In this document: in pieces, positions 26,983-36,002 of the stretch
Layout: the number at the start of each line of letters is the position of its first letter
Position numbering within the stretch: position 1 is the stretch's first letter
Assembly (NCBI GenBank): GCA_964551035.1
Contig: CAZKBK010000018.1
Location: 30,708-94,707 of the forward strand
Reading direction: 5' to 3'
From: Chryseosolibacter sp964551035
GTDB taxonomy: Bacteria > Bacteroidota > Bacteroidia > Cytophagales > Cyclobacteriaceae
DNA: 64,000 bases
Program-made: the position numbers and the translations under genes
Notes under the pieces: generated by a model
What the model was told of the DNA's origin: nothing
Database searches by the model: none
Seen by the model: the letters and a program-made list of their open reading frames with translations, nothing else

Positions 26983-29672
26983 CACGACTGCTTTAATATT
27001 GACCATGCCGGTAACTCGACAAACGGAAGGCCGGGTAGCCCATACGGTAAGCCCGCCAGCCCTTTCGAAATCGTGTTGCTCGGAATTACCGGCAGGCGGT
27101 AGGATTGCCCTTCGATCTCGAAATCCAGTTCTTGTCCTTCTGTGAGTTTAAGTTCGGCGGCATCCGCGGCGTTGATCATCACGTACGGTTTTGGAGCACG
27201 CTGGCCAACCGCCGCCCCGCGAACGCTCAATTCCTCCGAACCGTAAATGTGGTGCAGCGGCACGGTCCAGAACCGGTTTTCCAACGGCGTGAATAGTTCC
27301 GGGATCACGGTGAAGTAAGGTGCAGTCCCGTTCACATGCGGTTCAAACATCCGGAGTCCGGGGTTGCCGCCGCGCAAGGCTTCGCCGATTTTTTCCTGGT
27401 ACTTGTTTACCGATTGAACGGAATTCCATCCGGGTGACCAAAAGAAGGGGATCAGCGATGAGGGGGGATAGCCTCTGAATCCCTCCATGGTGTAGCTCAA
27501 CGGTGAGTCTGAGTCCTCCGGAGGTTTTGGTTCGCTGACGTTGACGTTCGCCACCATGGCGGTACGGCCGCTGAACCGGTGGGGTGCGCGCGGAATCTTT
27601 TGCCCGACCACTCGAAAGTCCGGAGCGGGCGCTACGTTGTCGGCGCCGCGCAACAAGGGTTCATGCGCTGCGATGGCGGCGGTGATGTCGCGGAAGTTCG
27701 ACCATTTACTGAGTTGTTCATGCTGCGTAATGGCCGCAATGTGCAAGAGCCAACGCCAGCTCTCCTTGATATTGGGATTGGGCTCGAATACCTGAAAGAA
27801 ACGCTGCGCCCTCCCTTCGTTGTTGACGAGGATTCCGTCCGATTCCGCAAATGTTCCCGCGGAAACGACGATATGCGCCTTTCCCGTGGTTGGCGTAGGC
27901 GAATGATCGAAGACGATGACCTTTTTGCACGTTGAGAGAAAATGGTCGACTTCCTCCGTCTTGCCGTGCCGGTAGAGGTCGTTCTCCATGATGATCACCG
28001 TGTCGGCGTGTCCATTGAGCACGCAATTGAACGCAGAATCCAGTCGATGGCCTCCGATCATCGCCAGTCCGAGGGAATTGCATTCCGGCAACGTCAGGGC
28101 GATCCCTGAATTGGGATTTTTCTTTTGCAAAGCCCACGCGACATTTGCCGCTGCCTTGATGACGGATTTGCTTTCACAGGAAGTCCCGGAAATGACGACG
28201 GGGCGCTTGGCGGCAACTAAGGCGCTGGCGATCTGTTTGGCCAGGGCTTCAGTTTCGGGACGAAGCTTTTGAACGGCGGGCAAGGTATTGTCGATGAGGT
28301 GTGCGACGGCATAGCCCAATCGCGCCATGTCGTCGGGTGCCGCGCGGTACGTCTGCGTGGAGACGTCATCAAGTTTGGTATCCTTGACCGAGGCGATGAA
28401 CAGCGGGCCCTTGTCCTCCTGGGCTTTTTCCCGTACAGCGGCGTCGTGCCATTCGGGGATACGTGCCTTTGCCGCGTCGTCGATGGGTTGCTGGCGCACG
28501 GCTTGTCTCACGGCGAGCGCCAGCATGGGGGCGGTGTTGGTGAGATCTTCCCCGAGCACGAACACGGCGTCGGCGGTTTCTACTTCGCGAAGGGAAAATG
28601 CGCGGGCGGGGCCGTCCTTCAATATCTGGATGGCGAGTTCGCCCATGTCGTGTTCCGGATCGGAAACACCGTGGAAGAAACAGTCCTCGCCCACGAGGGC
28701 CTTGAGTGCGAAGTTCGATTGCAGCGAGGCGCGGGGTGAACCGATGCCGATCACCTTTCCGTTTTGAATGGCGTCGGCCACCTCATTAATGACTGCATCC
28801 GCGCTTGACGGCTGTTCGTCGATGAGGGGCTGTCGTATGCGTTGAGGGGCATTGGCGAACTCGTATCCAAACCGTCCACGGTCGCAAAGGAAGTAACCAT
28901 TGACGTCTCCGTTGTACCGGTTTGCGATCATCCTCAGTTCGCCGTACCGCTCGCCTGCGATGGTGTTACATCCGAGGCTGCAATGGTGGCACACCGAAGG
29001 CGCCATGGTAAGATCCCATTTGCGCGTGTAATGCTGCTTTAACGTCTTGTCGGTGAACACACCGGTGGGACAAACTTCGGAAAGGTTGCCGCTGAATTCA
29101 CTTTCGAGCGTGCCGTCCTCCGCGCGACCAAAATACACATTGCTCCTGGAGGAAAAGACATCGAGATCCTTTCCACCTGCGTGGTCTTTGTAAAAACGAA
29201 CGCAACGGTAGCACTGGATACAGCGGTTCATTTCATGGTTGATAAAGGGCCCGAGGTCCTGGTTGCGATGCGTGCGTTTCTTGTATTGAAATCGCCGGTA
29301 GGCGTGGCCGGTCATCACCGTCATGTCCTGCAGGTGACACGAACCGCCCTCGTCGCATACGGCGCAGTCGTGGGGATGGTTGGTCATCAGCCATTCAATC
29401 ACATTCTTCCGAAACTTCTTTGCCTCGGGATGCTGAACGGATATCCGCTGCTGGTCGCTTACGGGTTCCATACACGACATCACGAGTTTTCCATTTGTGT
29501 CTTCTTCGTCTTTGAACACTTTGATGGCGCATTGGCGGCAGGCGCCAACGGACCCGAGGGCGGGATGCCAGCAGAAGTACGGGAGATCGAAGCCGAGGTT
29601 CAGGCAGGTTTCGAGCAGATTTTTTCCGGACTCGACTTCGTAAGGCACATTATCGACGTAGAGTATGGGCAT
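26982..29672 (-). CDS. nuoG: NADH-quinone oxidoreductase subunit G (with N7 cluster motif)
   Basis: The ATG at 29672 is preferred to a TTG five codons upstream. The 896-residue protein has a plant-type [2Fe-2S] domain (Cys34, 45, 48, 67), a His/Cys3 [4Fe-4S] site (His101, Cys103, 106, 112), a four-Cys [4Fe-4S] site from CIQCYRC at 151-157 onward, and the motif CxxCxxxCx27C at 228-263 that binds the off-pathway cluster N7 in some bacteria. The rest is the molybdopterin-oxidoreductase-like domain, which has no cofactor in complex I, followed by a C-terminal MoCo-binding-like domain. It is 93 bases after nuoF. Confidence 0.94.
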   Translation of the reverse strand: MPILYVDNVPYEVESGKNLLETCLNLGFDLPYFCWHPALGSVGACRQCAIKVFKDEEDTNGKLVMSCMEPVSDQQRISVQHPEAKKFRKNVIEWLMTNHPHDCAVCDEGGSCHLQDMTVMTGHAYRRFQYKKRTHRNQDLGPFINHEMNRCIQCYRCVRFYKDHAGGKDLDVFSSRSNVYFGRAEDGTLESEFSGNLSEVCPTGVFTDKTLKQHYTRKWDLTMAPSVCHHCSLGCNTIAGERYGELRMIANRYNGDVNGYFLCDRGRFGYEFANAPQRIRQPLIDEQPSSADAVINEVADAIQNGKVIGIGSPRASLQSNFALKALVGEDCFFHGVSDPEHDMGELAIQILKDGPARAFSLREVETADAVFVLGEDLTNTAPMLALAVRQAVRQQPIDDAAKARIPEWHDAAVREKAQEDKGPLFIASVKDTKLDDVSTQTYRAAPDDMARLGYAVAHLIDNTLPAVQKLRPETEALAKQIASALVAAKRPVVISGTSCESKSVIKAAANVAWALQKKNPNSGIALTLPECNSLGLAMIGGHRLDSAFNCVLNGHADTVIIMENDLYRHGKTEEVDHFLSTCKKVIVFDHSPTPTTGKAHIVVSAGTFAESDGILVNNEGRAQRFFQVFEPNPNIKESWRWLLHIAAITQHEQLSKWSNFRDITAAIAAHEPLLRGADNVAPAPDFRVVGQKIPRAPHRFSGRTAMVANVNVSEPKPPEDSDSPLSYTMEGFRGYPPSSLIPFFWSPGWNSVQSVNKYQEKIGEALRGGNPGLRMFEPHVNGTAPYFTVIPELFTPLENRFWTVPLHHIYGSEELSVRGAAVGQRAPKPYVMINAADAAELKLTEGQELDFEIEGQSYRLPVIPSNTISKGLAGLPYGLPGLPFVELPAWSILKQS

Positions 29673-29765
29673 AGTTTGCTGATTCAAGGTCCCCAGCCGA
29701 TGGCGTTAGCACACCCTTCCCGTGGGAAGAACGGCGCATGGTGCACAACGACTGTTATTGTATGT

Positions 29766-31037
29766 CTACTTCCACGGGCACTTTTGCTCGTGAATATGTT
29801 TTTCAAAATCTTTCCGGAAATATTTCAATGCGCTTTGCAACGGCTCCATCGCCCCTGGTGCAAGCGCGCAGAATGTGTTTCCCGGACCTAAATAGGTTGT
29901 GTGAAAGTCGAGTAATTCGAGGTCTTCCTGACGGCCGACGCCCTCATCGAGTGAGGCGAGAATGCGCGCGGTCCATGGCAGACCTTCCCTACAGGGTGTA
30001 CAAAACCCGCAGGACTCCTGCGCGAAGAATTGTTCGAGGTTCTGAACGAATCCTACGGGACAGGTTTTGTCATCGAGTATGATGAGCGTGCCCGTGCCCA
30101 GCCGGCTACCCGCGGCCGCGACATGGGTGTAATCGAGTTTCACATCGAGATGCTCTTCAACAAGAAAATCCGTAGACGCGCCACCGGGCAAGGCGCCGCG
30201 GAATTTGAGCCCGTCCTGCATGCCCCCCCCGTATTCATCAATGAGTTCACGCATGGTGATGCCCATGGGAAGTTCCCAACATCCCGGCGTTTTTACTTTC
30301 CCGCTGATCCCGAACAGTTTTGTTCCCGAATCTTTCGTGCGGCTCAGGCCCTGGAACCAGGCCGCGCCCTTGTTGACAATATGCGGAATGCAACAAAAGG
30401 TCTCGACGTTGTTGACGATGGTGGGTTTGCCAAATAGCCCGCTGATCTGCGGGAACGGTGGCTTGGCTCTCGGCGTGGCCCGCTTTCCTTCCAGCGAGTT
30501 CAGCAGTGCCGTTTCTTCTCCGCACATGTATCGCCCTACGCCGGTGTGAAGGTGCATTTCAAGGTCAAAGCCTGAGCCGAGAATATTCTTGCCCAGGTAG
30601 CCGGCCCGGTAAGCTTCGTCGATGGCTTCGCGGATGGCGCCGGCGGCGGTTTTGTAGGCCCACCGCAAAAAGACGTACGATTGATCCGCCTGGATCGCAT
30701 ACGCCGACACGATCATACCTTCTATCAGTTGATGCGGCGTGTATTCGAGCAGCACGCGGTCTTTGAATGTACCCGGCTCCATTTCGTCGGCATTGGCGAT
30801 CAGGTATTTGGGTTTCGGGGCATCCAGCGGAACAAAACTCCACTTCAGCCCGGTCACGAATCCTGCGCCACCTCTTCCGCGCAGGTTGGATTCCTTAACC
30901 AGATCCTGGACGGATTTTGGACTCATACCCTCCTTCAGCACCTTGCGCAAGGCCTGGTATCCGCCCACCTTTTCGTACTCCTTCAGGGAAAGCGGCTTCT
31001 TGTCAGCGCGGATATGTTGGGTTAGGGGTCGCTCCAT
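29766..31037 (-). CDS. nuoF: NADH-quinone oxidoreductase subunit F (NADH/FMN)
   Basis: The 423-residue protein is the 51-kDa-type subunit that oxidises NADH. It shows the FMN and NADH binding glycine-rich segment LRGRGGAGFVTGLKW, the ANADEMEPGTFKDR region, the GRYMCGEETALLNSLEGKR loop, and the [4Fe-4S] N3 motif ESCGFCTPCREG with a fourth Cys in NTFCALAPGA. It works with NuoE and NuoG in the dehydrogenase module. It is 10 bases after nuoE. Its presence means this organism's complex I can use NADH directly, unlike Bacteroidota that lack nuoEFG. Confidence 0.96.
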   Translation of the reverse strand: MERPLTQHIRADKKPLSLKEYEKVGGYQALRKVLKEGMSPKSVQDLVKESNLRGRGGAGFVTGLKWSFVPLDAPKPKYLIANADEMEPGTFKDRVLLEYTPHQLIEGMIVSAYAIQADQSYVFLRWAYKTAAGAIREAIDEAYRAGYLGKNILGSGFDLEMHLHTGVGRYMCGEETALLNSLEGKRATPRAKPPFPQISGLFGKPTIVNNVETFCCIPHIVNKGAAWFQGLSRTKDSGTKLFGISGKVKTPGCWELPMGITMRELIDEYGGGMQDGLKFRGALPGGASTDFLVEEHLDVKLDYTHVAAAGSRLGTGTLIILDDKTCPVGFVQNLEQFFAQESCGFCTPCREGLPWTARILASLDEGVGRQEDLELLDFHTTYLGPGNTFCALAPGAMEPLQSALKYFRKDFEKHIHEQKCPWK

Positions 31038-31047
31038 AACGGTCAGC

Positions 31048-31512
31048 CTATTGGTATTTGTTTAATATGTCGTCCAACTGGTCCGCGCGGACATCCTGGT
31101 AGAGGTCGTCGTCGATCATCATGGCCGGGGCGCGATCGCACGTGCCCAGGCAACAATTAGGCAGCAAGGTAAACCGGTCGTCAGGTGTCGTTTGCCCGTA
31201 TTCAACACCCAGTCGTTTGATGAGTTCCGACCGCAGGTTTTCATATCCCATCACCCAACAACTGATGCTGTCGCAAACGAGAATGACGTGTCGTCCTACA
31301 GGCTTTCTAAAGAGCAGGTTGTAGAAAGTGGCCACCGAATCGAGTTCTTCGGGTGACATCTCCATGTACTCGGCAACATCCTTAAGACTTTCGTCAGAGA
31401 TCCACCGCCGGTGTAGTTGGACGACCTTCAGCGCTTCAATGCAGGCGGCCTTCCGTACCGGCAGCGTGTGGATGGCTTCTTCGATTTCACGTTTTTCTTC
31501 CACTGACAACAT
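31048..31512 (-). CDS. nuoE: NADH-quinone oxidoreductase subunit E
   Basis: The 154-residue thioredoxin-like protein carries the [2Fe-2S] cluster N1a with the ligand pattern CDSISCW and LPNCCLGTCDRAP near the C-terminus. The N-terminal helical bundle (RKAACIEALKVVQLHRRWISDESLKDVAEYM) is typical of the 24-kDa subunit. It is 41 bases after nuoCD and 10 before nuoF. Confidence 0.95.
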   Translation of the reverse strand: MLSVEEKREIEEAIHTLPVRKAACIEALKVVQLHRRWISDESLKDVAEYMEMSPEELDSVATFYNLLFRKPVGRHVILVCDSISCWVMGYENLRSELIKRLGVEYGQTTPDDRFTLLPNCCLGTCDRAPAMMIDDDLYQDVRADQLDDILNKYQ

Positions 31513-31553
31513 AACAGGAATATTAGCAGGCCCTTGTGGGGCACTTGTTTGTT

Positions 31554-33302
31554 CTATCGGTCTATGTCCGCGAGCACGTAATCCATCGCTCCGAGGATGC
31601 TCAGCAAGTCGGCCACCGTGTACCCCCTGCTGATGTAGGGCATCATTTGCATGTGGGCAAATGATGGCGTCCGTATCCTCATCCTGTACGGCGAAGTGTT
31701 TCCGTCGCTGACGGCGTAATAACTGTTTCCGCCTTTGGAGTTTTCAATGCAGCTCATGGCTTCGCCCGGCGGAATCACCGGCCCCCAGCTTACGTTGAGG
31801 AAGTGCGTGATCAGCGTTTCAATGTCCTTCATGGTGTGCTTCTTCACCGGCGGCGTGGTGAGCGGGTGGTCGGCCTTGTAGGGTCCCTCCGGCATGTGCT
31901 TGAGGCATTGTTCGATGATGCGGAGGCTTTGGCGCATTTCTTCCACGCGCACAACGGCGCGGTCGTAGCAATCGCCGTTCTGGGCGATGGGTACCTCGAA
32001 ATCGAAGTTTTCGTAGCCACTGTAAGGTTGCTTTTTGCGGAAATCCCACTCCAGGCCACACGCCCGGAGGTTCGAGCCCGTGGCGCCCCATTCAATGCCT
32101 TCATCGAGGGTAAAGATGCCAATGCCGACCGTTCTCGCCTTGAACAGCGCGTTTGACAGCACCATCTTGTCGTATTCCCTGAGCTTCTTTGGAAAGTAGT
32201 CGACGAAGTACTGCACGAGTTTTTCCCATCCCTTGGGCAGGTCCTGCGCCACGCCGCCAATTCGGAACCAGTTAGGATGCATCCGCCCGCCGCAGACGGC
32301 TTCCACGACGTCAAAGATTCTTTCACGGTCCGTGAACATATAGAACACCGGCGAAAGCTGGCCGACATCCTGTGCGAATGTTCCGTACCAGACGAGGTGA
32401 CTGGCAATTCGAAAGAACTCGCACATCATGACGCGGATTACCTGGGCGCGCGGCGGCACTTCGATGCCGGCGAGCTTCTCGACCGCGAGGAGATAGGCGA
32501 GGTTGTTATTCACACCGGAGAGGTAGTCGACACGGTCGGTGTACGGGATGTAAGTGTGCCAAGACTGGCGTTCGGCCATCTTTTCGGCGCCGCGGTGGTG
32601 GAAGCCGATTTCCGGTACCAGGTCGACGACGTCTTCTCCGTCGAGTTGAAGGATGAGTCGCAGCACACCGTGCGTGCCCGGATGTTGCGGGCCGATGTTG
32701 AGAAACATGAAGTCCGAATCCTCGCTATGGCGCACCATACCCCACTCTTCGGGTTTAAATTGAAGGTTCGCTTGCTCGCGGTCCATCTTTTCGTCAAAGA
32801 GCTGGAACGGTCCCATTTCCGTGGCGCGTGCGGGGTGTTCCTTTCTCAGGGGATGTCCTTTCCAGGAAAGGGGCATCAGGAGCCTTCGAAGGTTTGGATG
32901 ACCGTCGAAGCGGATCCCGAACATGTCGAAGACCTCGCGCTCATACCAGCTTGCGTTCCACCAGAGATCGTGTACGCTGTGGATGCTGGGAAATTCGCCC
33001 TGAAGGGCCACTTTCAACCTGATGAAATTGTTGCGTTCAAAGGAAAGCAGGTGGTAGACAACGGTGAAATCGTGGACGGGATAGCCGTTGCTGCGGTTCC
33101 GCGTTCTTTCGTCGATGGCGGTGATATCGTAAAGGACGGGGTAAGGTTTGTCTATTTCCGCTTTGAGAAATGAGAGCACCTCTCTTAAGCGGTCCAACGG
33201 GAGCCACAAGGTGAGGATCTCATCTTTGGTGCGTTGCGCGGTGAATGTGGATTCGCCGAACTTTGTACGCAATTGCTCCGCTGGACTATTTGATTTTTCC
33301 AT
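31554..33302 (-). CDS. nuoCD: NADH-quinone oxidoreductase fused subunits C/D
   Basis: The 582-residue protein (ATG at 33302; an in-frame ATG lies 15 bases upstream) fuses NuoC and NuoD. Residues about 1-170 are the 30-kDa NuoC fold ending in RRLLMPLSWKGHPLRKEHPA. From about 190 it is the 49-kDa NuoD fold with NIGPQHPGTHGVLRLILQL and FHHRGAEKMAERQSW, which line the quinone site next to cluster N2. It ends IDR, as NuoD proteins typically do. The fusion is known from enterobacteria and Bacteroidota. A 127-base spacer separates it from nuoB. Confidence 0.95.
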   Translation of the reverse strand: MEKSNSPAEQLRTKFGESTFTAQRTKDEILTLWLPLDRLREVLSFLKAEIDKPYPVLYDITAIDERTRNRSNGYPVHDFTVVYHLLSFERNNFIRLKVALQGEFPSIHSVHDLWWNASWYEREVFDMFGIRFDGHPNLRRLLMPLSWKGHPLRKEHPARATEMGPFQLFDEKMDREQANLQFKPEEWGMVRHSEDSDFMFLNIGPQHPGTHGVLRLILQLDGEDVVDLVPEIGFHHRGAEKMAERQSWHTYIPYTDRVDYLSGVNNNLAYLLAVEKLAGIEVPPRAQVIRVMMCEFFRIASHLVWYGTFAQDVGQLSPVFYMFTDRERIFDVVEAVCGGRMHPNWFRIGGVAQDLPKGWEKLVQYFVDYFPKKLREYDKMVLSNALFKARTVGIGIFTLDEGIEWGATGSNLRACGLEWDFRKKQPYSGYENFDFEVPIAQNGDCYDRAVVRVEEMRQSLRIIEQCLKHMPEGPYKADHPLTTPPVKKHTMKDIETLITHFLNVSWGPVIPPGEAMSCIENSKGGNSYYAVSDGNTSPYRMRIRTPSFAHMQMMPYISRGYTVADLLSILGAMDYVLADIDR

Positions 33303-33429
33303 ATTGCTGAACAACATCCGTGGCCTCGTGACCGAAAAATTTTCCCTTCCTTGCTATCCTTACCTTACCATCTCTTCATAGTTCTAATACAACGGGTTCT
33401 TTTCTGATCTTTTTAACCACAATACGTTT

Positions 33430-34065
33430 CTACACCTCGTCGGGCGAGCGAAACGTTGTCATTTCCTTTCGTTTTTCGTGACGTTTCACGGTCTTGACGT
33501 CGATCTTCTCGGGCTTGATGACACCCTGTTCACCAATCACCCAACTCAGCGGCCGGTTTTCTTTTCCGACGGAGTCGACCAGAAGGGTGAGTCCCTCCAT
33601 AAACGCATCCGGCCTGGGCGGACAGCCCGGCACGTATACGTCCACCGGAAGAAACTTGTCGACGCCTTGTACCACGCTGTAGATGTCATACATTCCTCCG
33701 GAGTTTGCGCAGGAGCCCATAGAGATCACCCATCGAGGTTCCATCATCTGCTCGTGAAGCCGTTTAATGATCGGTGCCATCTTGATAAACACCGTCCCCG
33801 CAATAATCATAACGTCGGCTTCACGCGGCGTGCCCCTGATGACTTCCGCGCCAAATCGCGCGACATCATATTTTGGAGTCATGCTGGTGGCCATTTCGAC
33901 AAAGCAACATGACAAGCCGAAGTGAAAGGGCCAAATGGAATTCTTTCGGCCCCATGCCAGGAGGTCGCTGACGGTGGTAAGCATGATGCTCTGCTTCAGT
34001 GTATCTTCCATTGTGCTCGTTCCCTTTACCGCAGTTTCATCAGGCTTGCTCAACCACCAGTTCAT
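33430..34065 (-). CDS. nuoB: NADH-quinone oxidoreductase subunit B (cluster N2)
   Basis: The 211-residue protein holds the terminal [4Fe-4S] cluster N2. Its ligands are the tandem cysteines 53-54 in HFGLSCCFVEM, Cys119 in SMGSCANSGGMYD and Cys148 in VPGCPPRPDAFMEG. The N-terminal extension of about 18 residues and the basic C-terminal tail (KTVKRHEKRKEMTTFRSPDEV region) are slightly longer than the core. The start overlaps nuoA by four bases. Confidence 0.96.
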   Translation of the reverse strand: MNWWLSKPDETAVKGTSTMEDTLKQSIMLTTVSDLLAWGRKNSIWPFHFGLSCCFVEMATSMTPKYDVARFGAEVIRGTPREADVMIIAGTVFIKMAPIIKRLHEQMMEPRWVISMGSCANSGGMYDIYSVVQGVDKFLPVDVYVPGCPPRPDAFMEGLTLLVDSVGKENRPLSWVIGEQGVIKPEKIDVKTVKRHEKRKEMTTFRSPDEV

Positions 34066-34580
34066 AGCATCGATATTTTGTTGGTTACGTTTGCTTCTTC
34101 GTGTTCAGATTCTTTTGTAGGTGGATCGGTCCGTTTGGTGATCTTGACATGGCTCTCCTTTGCGGCGGTGATCTGCTTGTAAGCTTTCAGGATTTTTCTT
34201 CCATCGGGGCCGAAGTCCAGCGCGCCGTTACGCCACTCATAGATCAGAACGACAAAAAGCAGTATGACAAAGATGCCGACGCCGAAGTATCCAAACCATC
34301 CGAGTTCGGGGAACGCGATTGCCCAGGCGACGATGAAGATCGTCTCGACATCGAAGATCACGAAAAGCATGGCGATGAGATAGAACTGCGCGGAGAAGCG
34401 CAGCCGGGCCGAGCCGGTGCTGAGGATCCCGCCTTCATAGGGCTCGCCTGTGGCGCGCTCCTTGTGACGCTGCCCCAATATAAAAGAAAGGCCCAGCATT
34501 ATGAATACCAGGCTCAGAACGATGGCCCCATAAACGAGTATGGGCCAAAGTATTCCAGTGTTATCATTTAAGCTCTGCAC
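34062..34580 (-). CDS. nuoA: NADH-quinone oxidoreductase subunit A
   Basis: The 172-residue protein begins the nuo operon. It has three transmembrane segments, with the conserved GEPYEGGILSTGSARLRFSAQFYLIAMLF-type loop (GEPYEGG and the Arg/Phe cluster) near residues 40-70, and FDVETIFIVAWAI following. The C-terminus runs some 35-50 residues beyond the third helix into a charged tail (DPPTKESEHEEANVTNK) that most NuoA proteins lack. The upstream 100 bases contain three short inverted repeats but no clear -7 box. Confidence 0.93.
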   Translation of the reverse strand: MQSLNDNTGILWPILVYGAIVLSLVFIMLGLSFILGQRHKERATGEPYEGGILSTGSARLRFSAQFYLIAMLFVIFDVETIFIVAWAIAFPELGWFGYFGVGIFVILLFVVLIYEWRNGALDFGPDGRKILKAYKQITAAKESHVKITKRTDPPTKESEHEEANVTNKISML

Positions 34581-34584
34581 AACA

Positions 34585-34668
34585 GTTTGCCTCCAGCAAA
34601 CAGTGTTTAAGGTTCTTAAACAACACCTACCGTTCCAGCCAAAAGCGCGTACCTGTCAGCGATGACAG
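34585..34668. repeat. Three short hairpins between the CBS gene and nuoA
   Basis: Three perfect small inverted repeats lie side by side: GTTTGC/GCAAAC (34585-34601, loop 5), GTTTAAG/CTTAAAC (34605-34621, loop 3) and CTGTCA/TGACAG (34653-34668, loop 4). The last follows the CBS-gene stop on the minus strand and could be a weak terminator. The other two lie in the nuoA leader and could be operators or mRNA structures. Confidence 0.4.
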
Positions 34669-34681
34669 TTTGCAGACAATA

Positions 34682-35113
34682 CTATCGTTGCGAGATGTAT
34701 TGTTCCAGGTTCTCTATAATAAACTTTTGTTCTTCGATAATGAATTTCACCACGTCGCCCACGGAAATCAACCCAGCGAGATTGTTATCCTCCATCACGG
34801 GTAGATGCCGGATCTTCTTGTCCGACATGATCTTCATACAATCTTCGATGGTGGTGTCCAGCCCGACCGTAATGGGTCTTTCGGTCATAACTTCGCGGAT
34901 AAGCGTGTCTTTGGAAGATTTGCCCTTGAGTACGAGCTTTCGCGCGTAGTCCCGTTCAGTAAAAATTCCGACAAATTTCTCATTGTCGACGATCAAAAGC
35001 GCGCCAATGCTCTTTTCAAGCATCAACTCAAGGGCGCTGTATACGGTGGTGTCAGAAGGGATGGTAAACACGGCGCCACCCTTTGTCTGAATGATATTTC
35101 TGACTTTTCCCAT
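34682..35113 (-). CDS. Tandem CBS-domain protein
   Basis: The start at 35113 (MGKVRNIIQTKGG) is chosen because the longer reading frame adds an unlikely hydrophobic 38-residue leader. The 143-residue product consists of two CBS domains: VFTIPSDTTVYSALELMLEKSIGALLIVDNEKFVGIFTERD (first; about 15-60) and the second around RPITVGLDTTIEDCMKIMSDKKIRHLPVMEDNNLAGLISVGD. Such stand-alone CBS pairs bind AMP, ATP or SAM-like ligands and regulate other proteins. The partner is unknown. It is upstream of nuoA on the same strand, 101 bases away. Confidence 0.85.
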   Translation of the reverse strand: MGKVRNIIQTKGGAVFTIPSDTTVYSALELMLEKSIGALLIVDNEKFVGIFTERDYARKLVLKGKSSKDTLIREVMTERPITVGLDTTIEDCMKIMSDKKIRHLPVMEDNNLAGLISVGDVVKFIIEEQKFIIENLEQYISQR

Positions 35114-35618
35114 AACGCTGGATTCTTTTGCGATGAAATGAAGGTATAGGTTTTCCAGAAAAAAACAAACGATTTCGATCATTGATTGTCGGATTATTGG
35201 ACAGTGGGTAATGGGCCTGCTGATCATGTATATATTAAAGAGTATGTGCCTTGATTGGTCAGGCCCCGCTCGAGGTCGGGAGGTGTAATTCTTTTTGACA
35301 GCCTTACCTCAGCTTTCGGATTGTCGACACAAGCATCCGGCGAACAACCTGCGGTGCCGCCCGATCCCTAATGCCAAATGCCCCAATGCCCAATTCCCAG
35401 CGCCCACAACGGATAAAGCAGCCTTGCCGTGGGTACAATAATTTTTCAAGTGGTTTGAGCTGTAGCACGGAACCTGCCGGCGTTTGCAATCCGGAAAGTA
35501 AAACAAATGGCAGGTCGGGCGGATCACGATTTGGTCAAAATGGCTAGCGCAATGTCGTTTTGTCTCCCTGGGAAAAATGGTACGTATCTTGTGCACTGTT
35601 GGCAGGAAGGAGATAGAA
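35114..35618. other. 505-base intergenic region with low-complexity repeat
   Basis: No convincing gene is present. At about 35369-35403 there is a degenerate repeat of ATGCCCAATTCCC-type units (CCTAATGCCAAATGCCCC, then AATGCCCAATTCCC). The last 60 bases hold the likely promoter and ribosome-binding site of the Hsp20-like gene: TTTG at 35559-35562, a near -7 box TATCTTGT at 35585-35592, and AAGGAG ending six bases before the ATG at 35619. The left part must hold the CBS-gene promoter, but none is obvious. Confidence 0.55.
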
Positions 35619-36002
35619 ATGAAACGGACGAATTATTTGGATCTGATCACCTCGATCGATGTGCTGAACACCATCAATGGTGGCGTAAGCGAGCCGCAGG
35701 TGACGGTCGTACACAGCGAGGAGTCACGGGAGATCTGTATTAAGGTACCGGGTATTGCGCCGGAGGAAATCCGCGTGGAGGTTCACAACAACAACCTGGC
35801 TATATTTTTCTTCATTAACATCCAATGCAATGACAGGCTGGTTCAGTTGCCCCGTTTTGTCTATAACAAGACGGTGCCCTATTATATCGACATTGGCAAA
35901 ATCAATGCGAGTGTTGTGGGGGAGGAGCAACTGGTGGTAAACCTGCCCTTCAACCGACTGGCTAACGGCTACCACCGGGAGATCAAGGTCAACAAAAGCT
36001 AA
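35619..36002 (+). CDS. Divergent Hsp20/alpha-crystallin-like protein
   Basis: The ATG at 35619 is preceded by AAGGAG at six-base spacing, unusual in Bacteroidota and strong support for this start. The 127-residue product has the alpha-crystallin pattern: EICIKVPGIAPEEIRVEVHNNNLAIFF (beta strands 3-5), then a variable loop, then KINASVVGEEQLVVNLPFNR in the position of the conserved A-x-x-x-n-GvL segment, ending with EIKVN. The GVL motif is degenerate and the C-terminal IxI tail is absent, so it may not form the usual oligomers. It is convergent with the broken serine hydrolase gene (4-base overlap). Confidence 0.65.
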   Translation: MKRTNYLDLITSIDVLNTINGGVSEPQVTVVHSEESREICIKVPGIAPEEIRVEVHNNNLAIFFFINIQCNDRLVQLPRFVYNKTVPYYIDIGKINASVVGEEQLVVNLPFNRLANGYHREIKVNKS

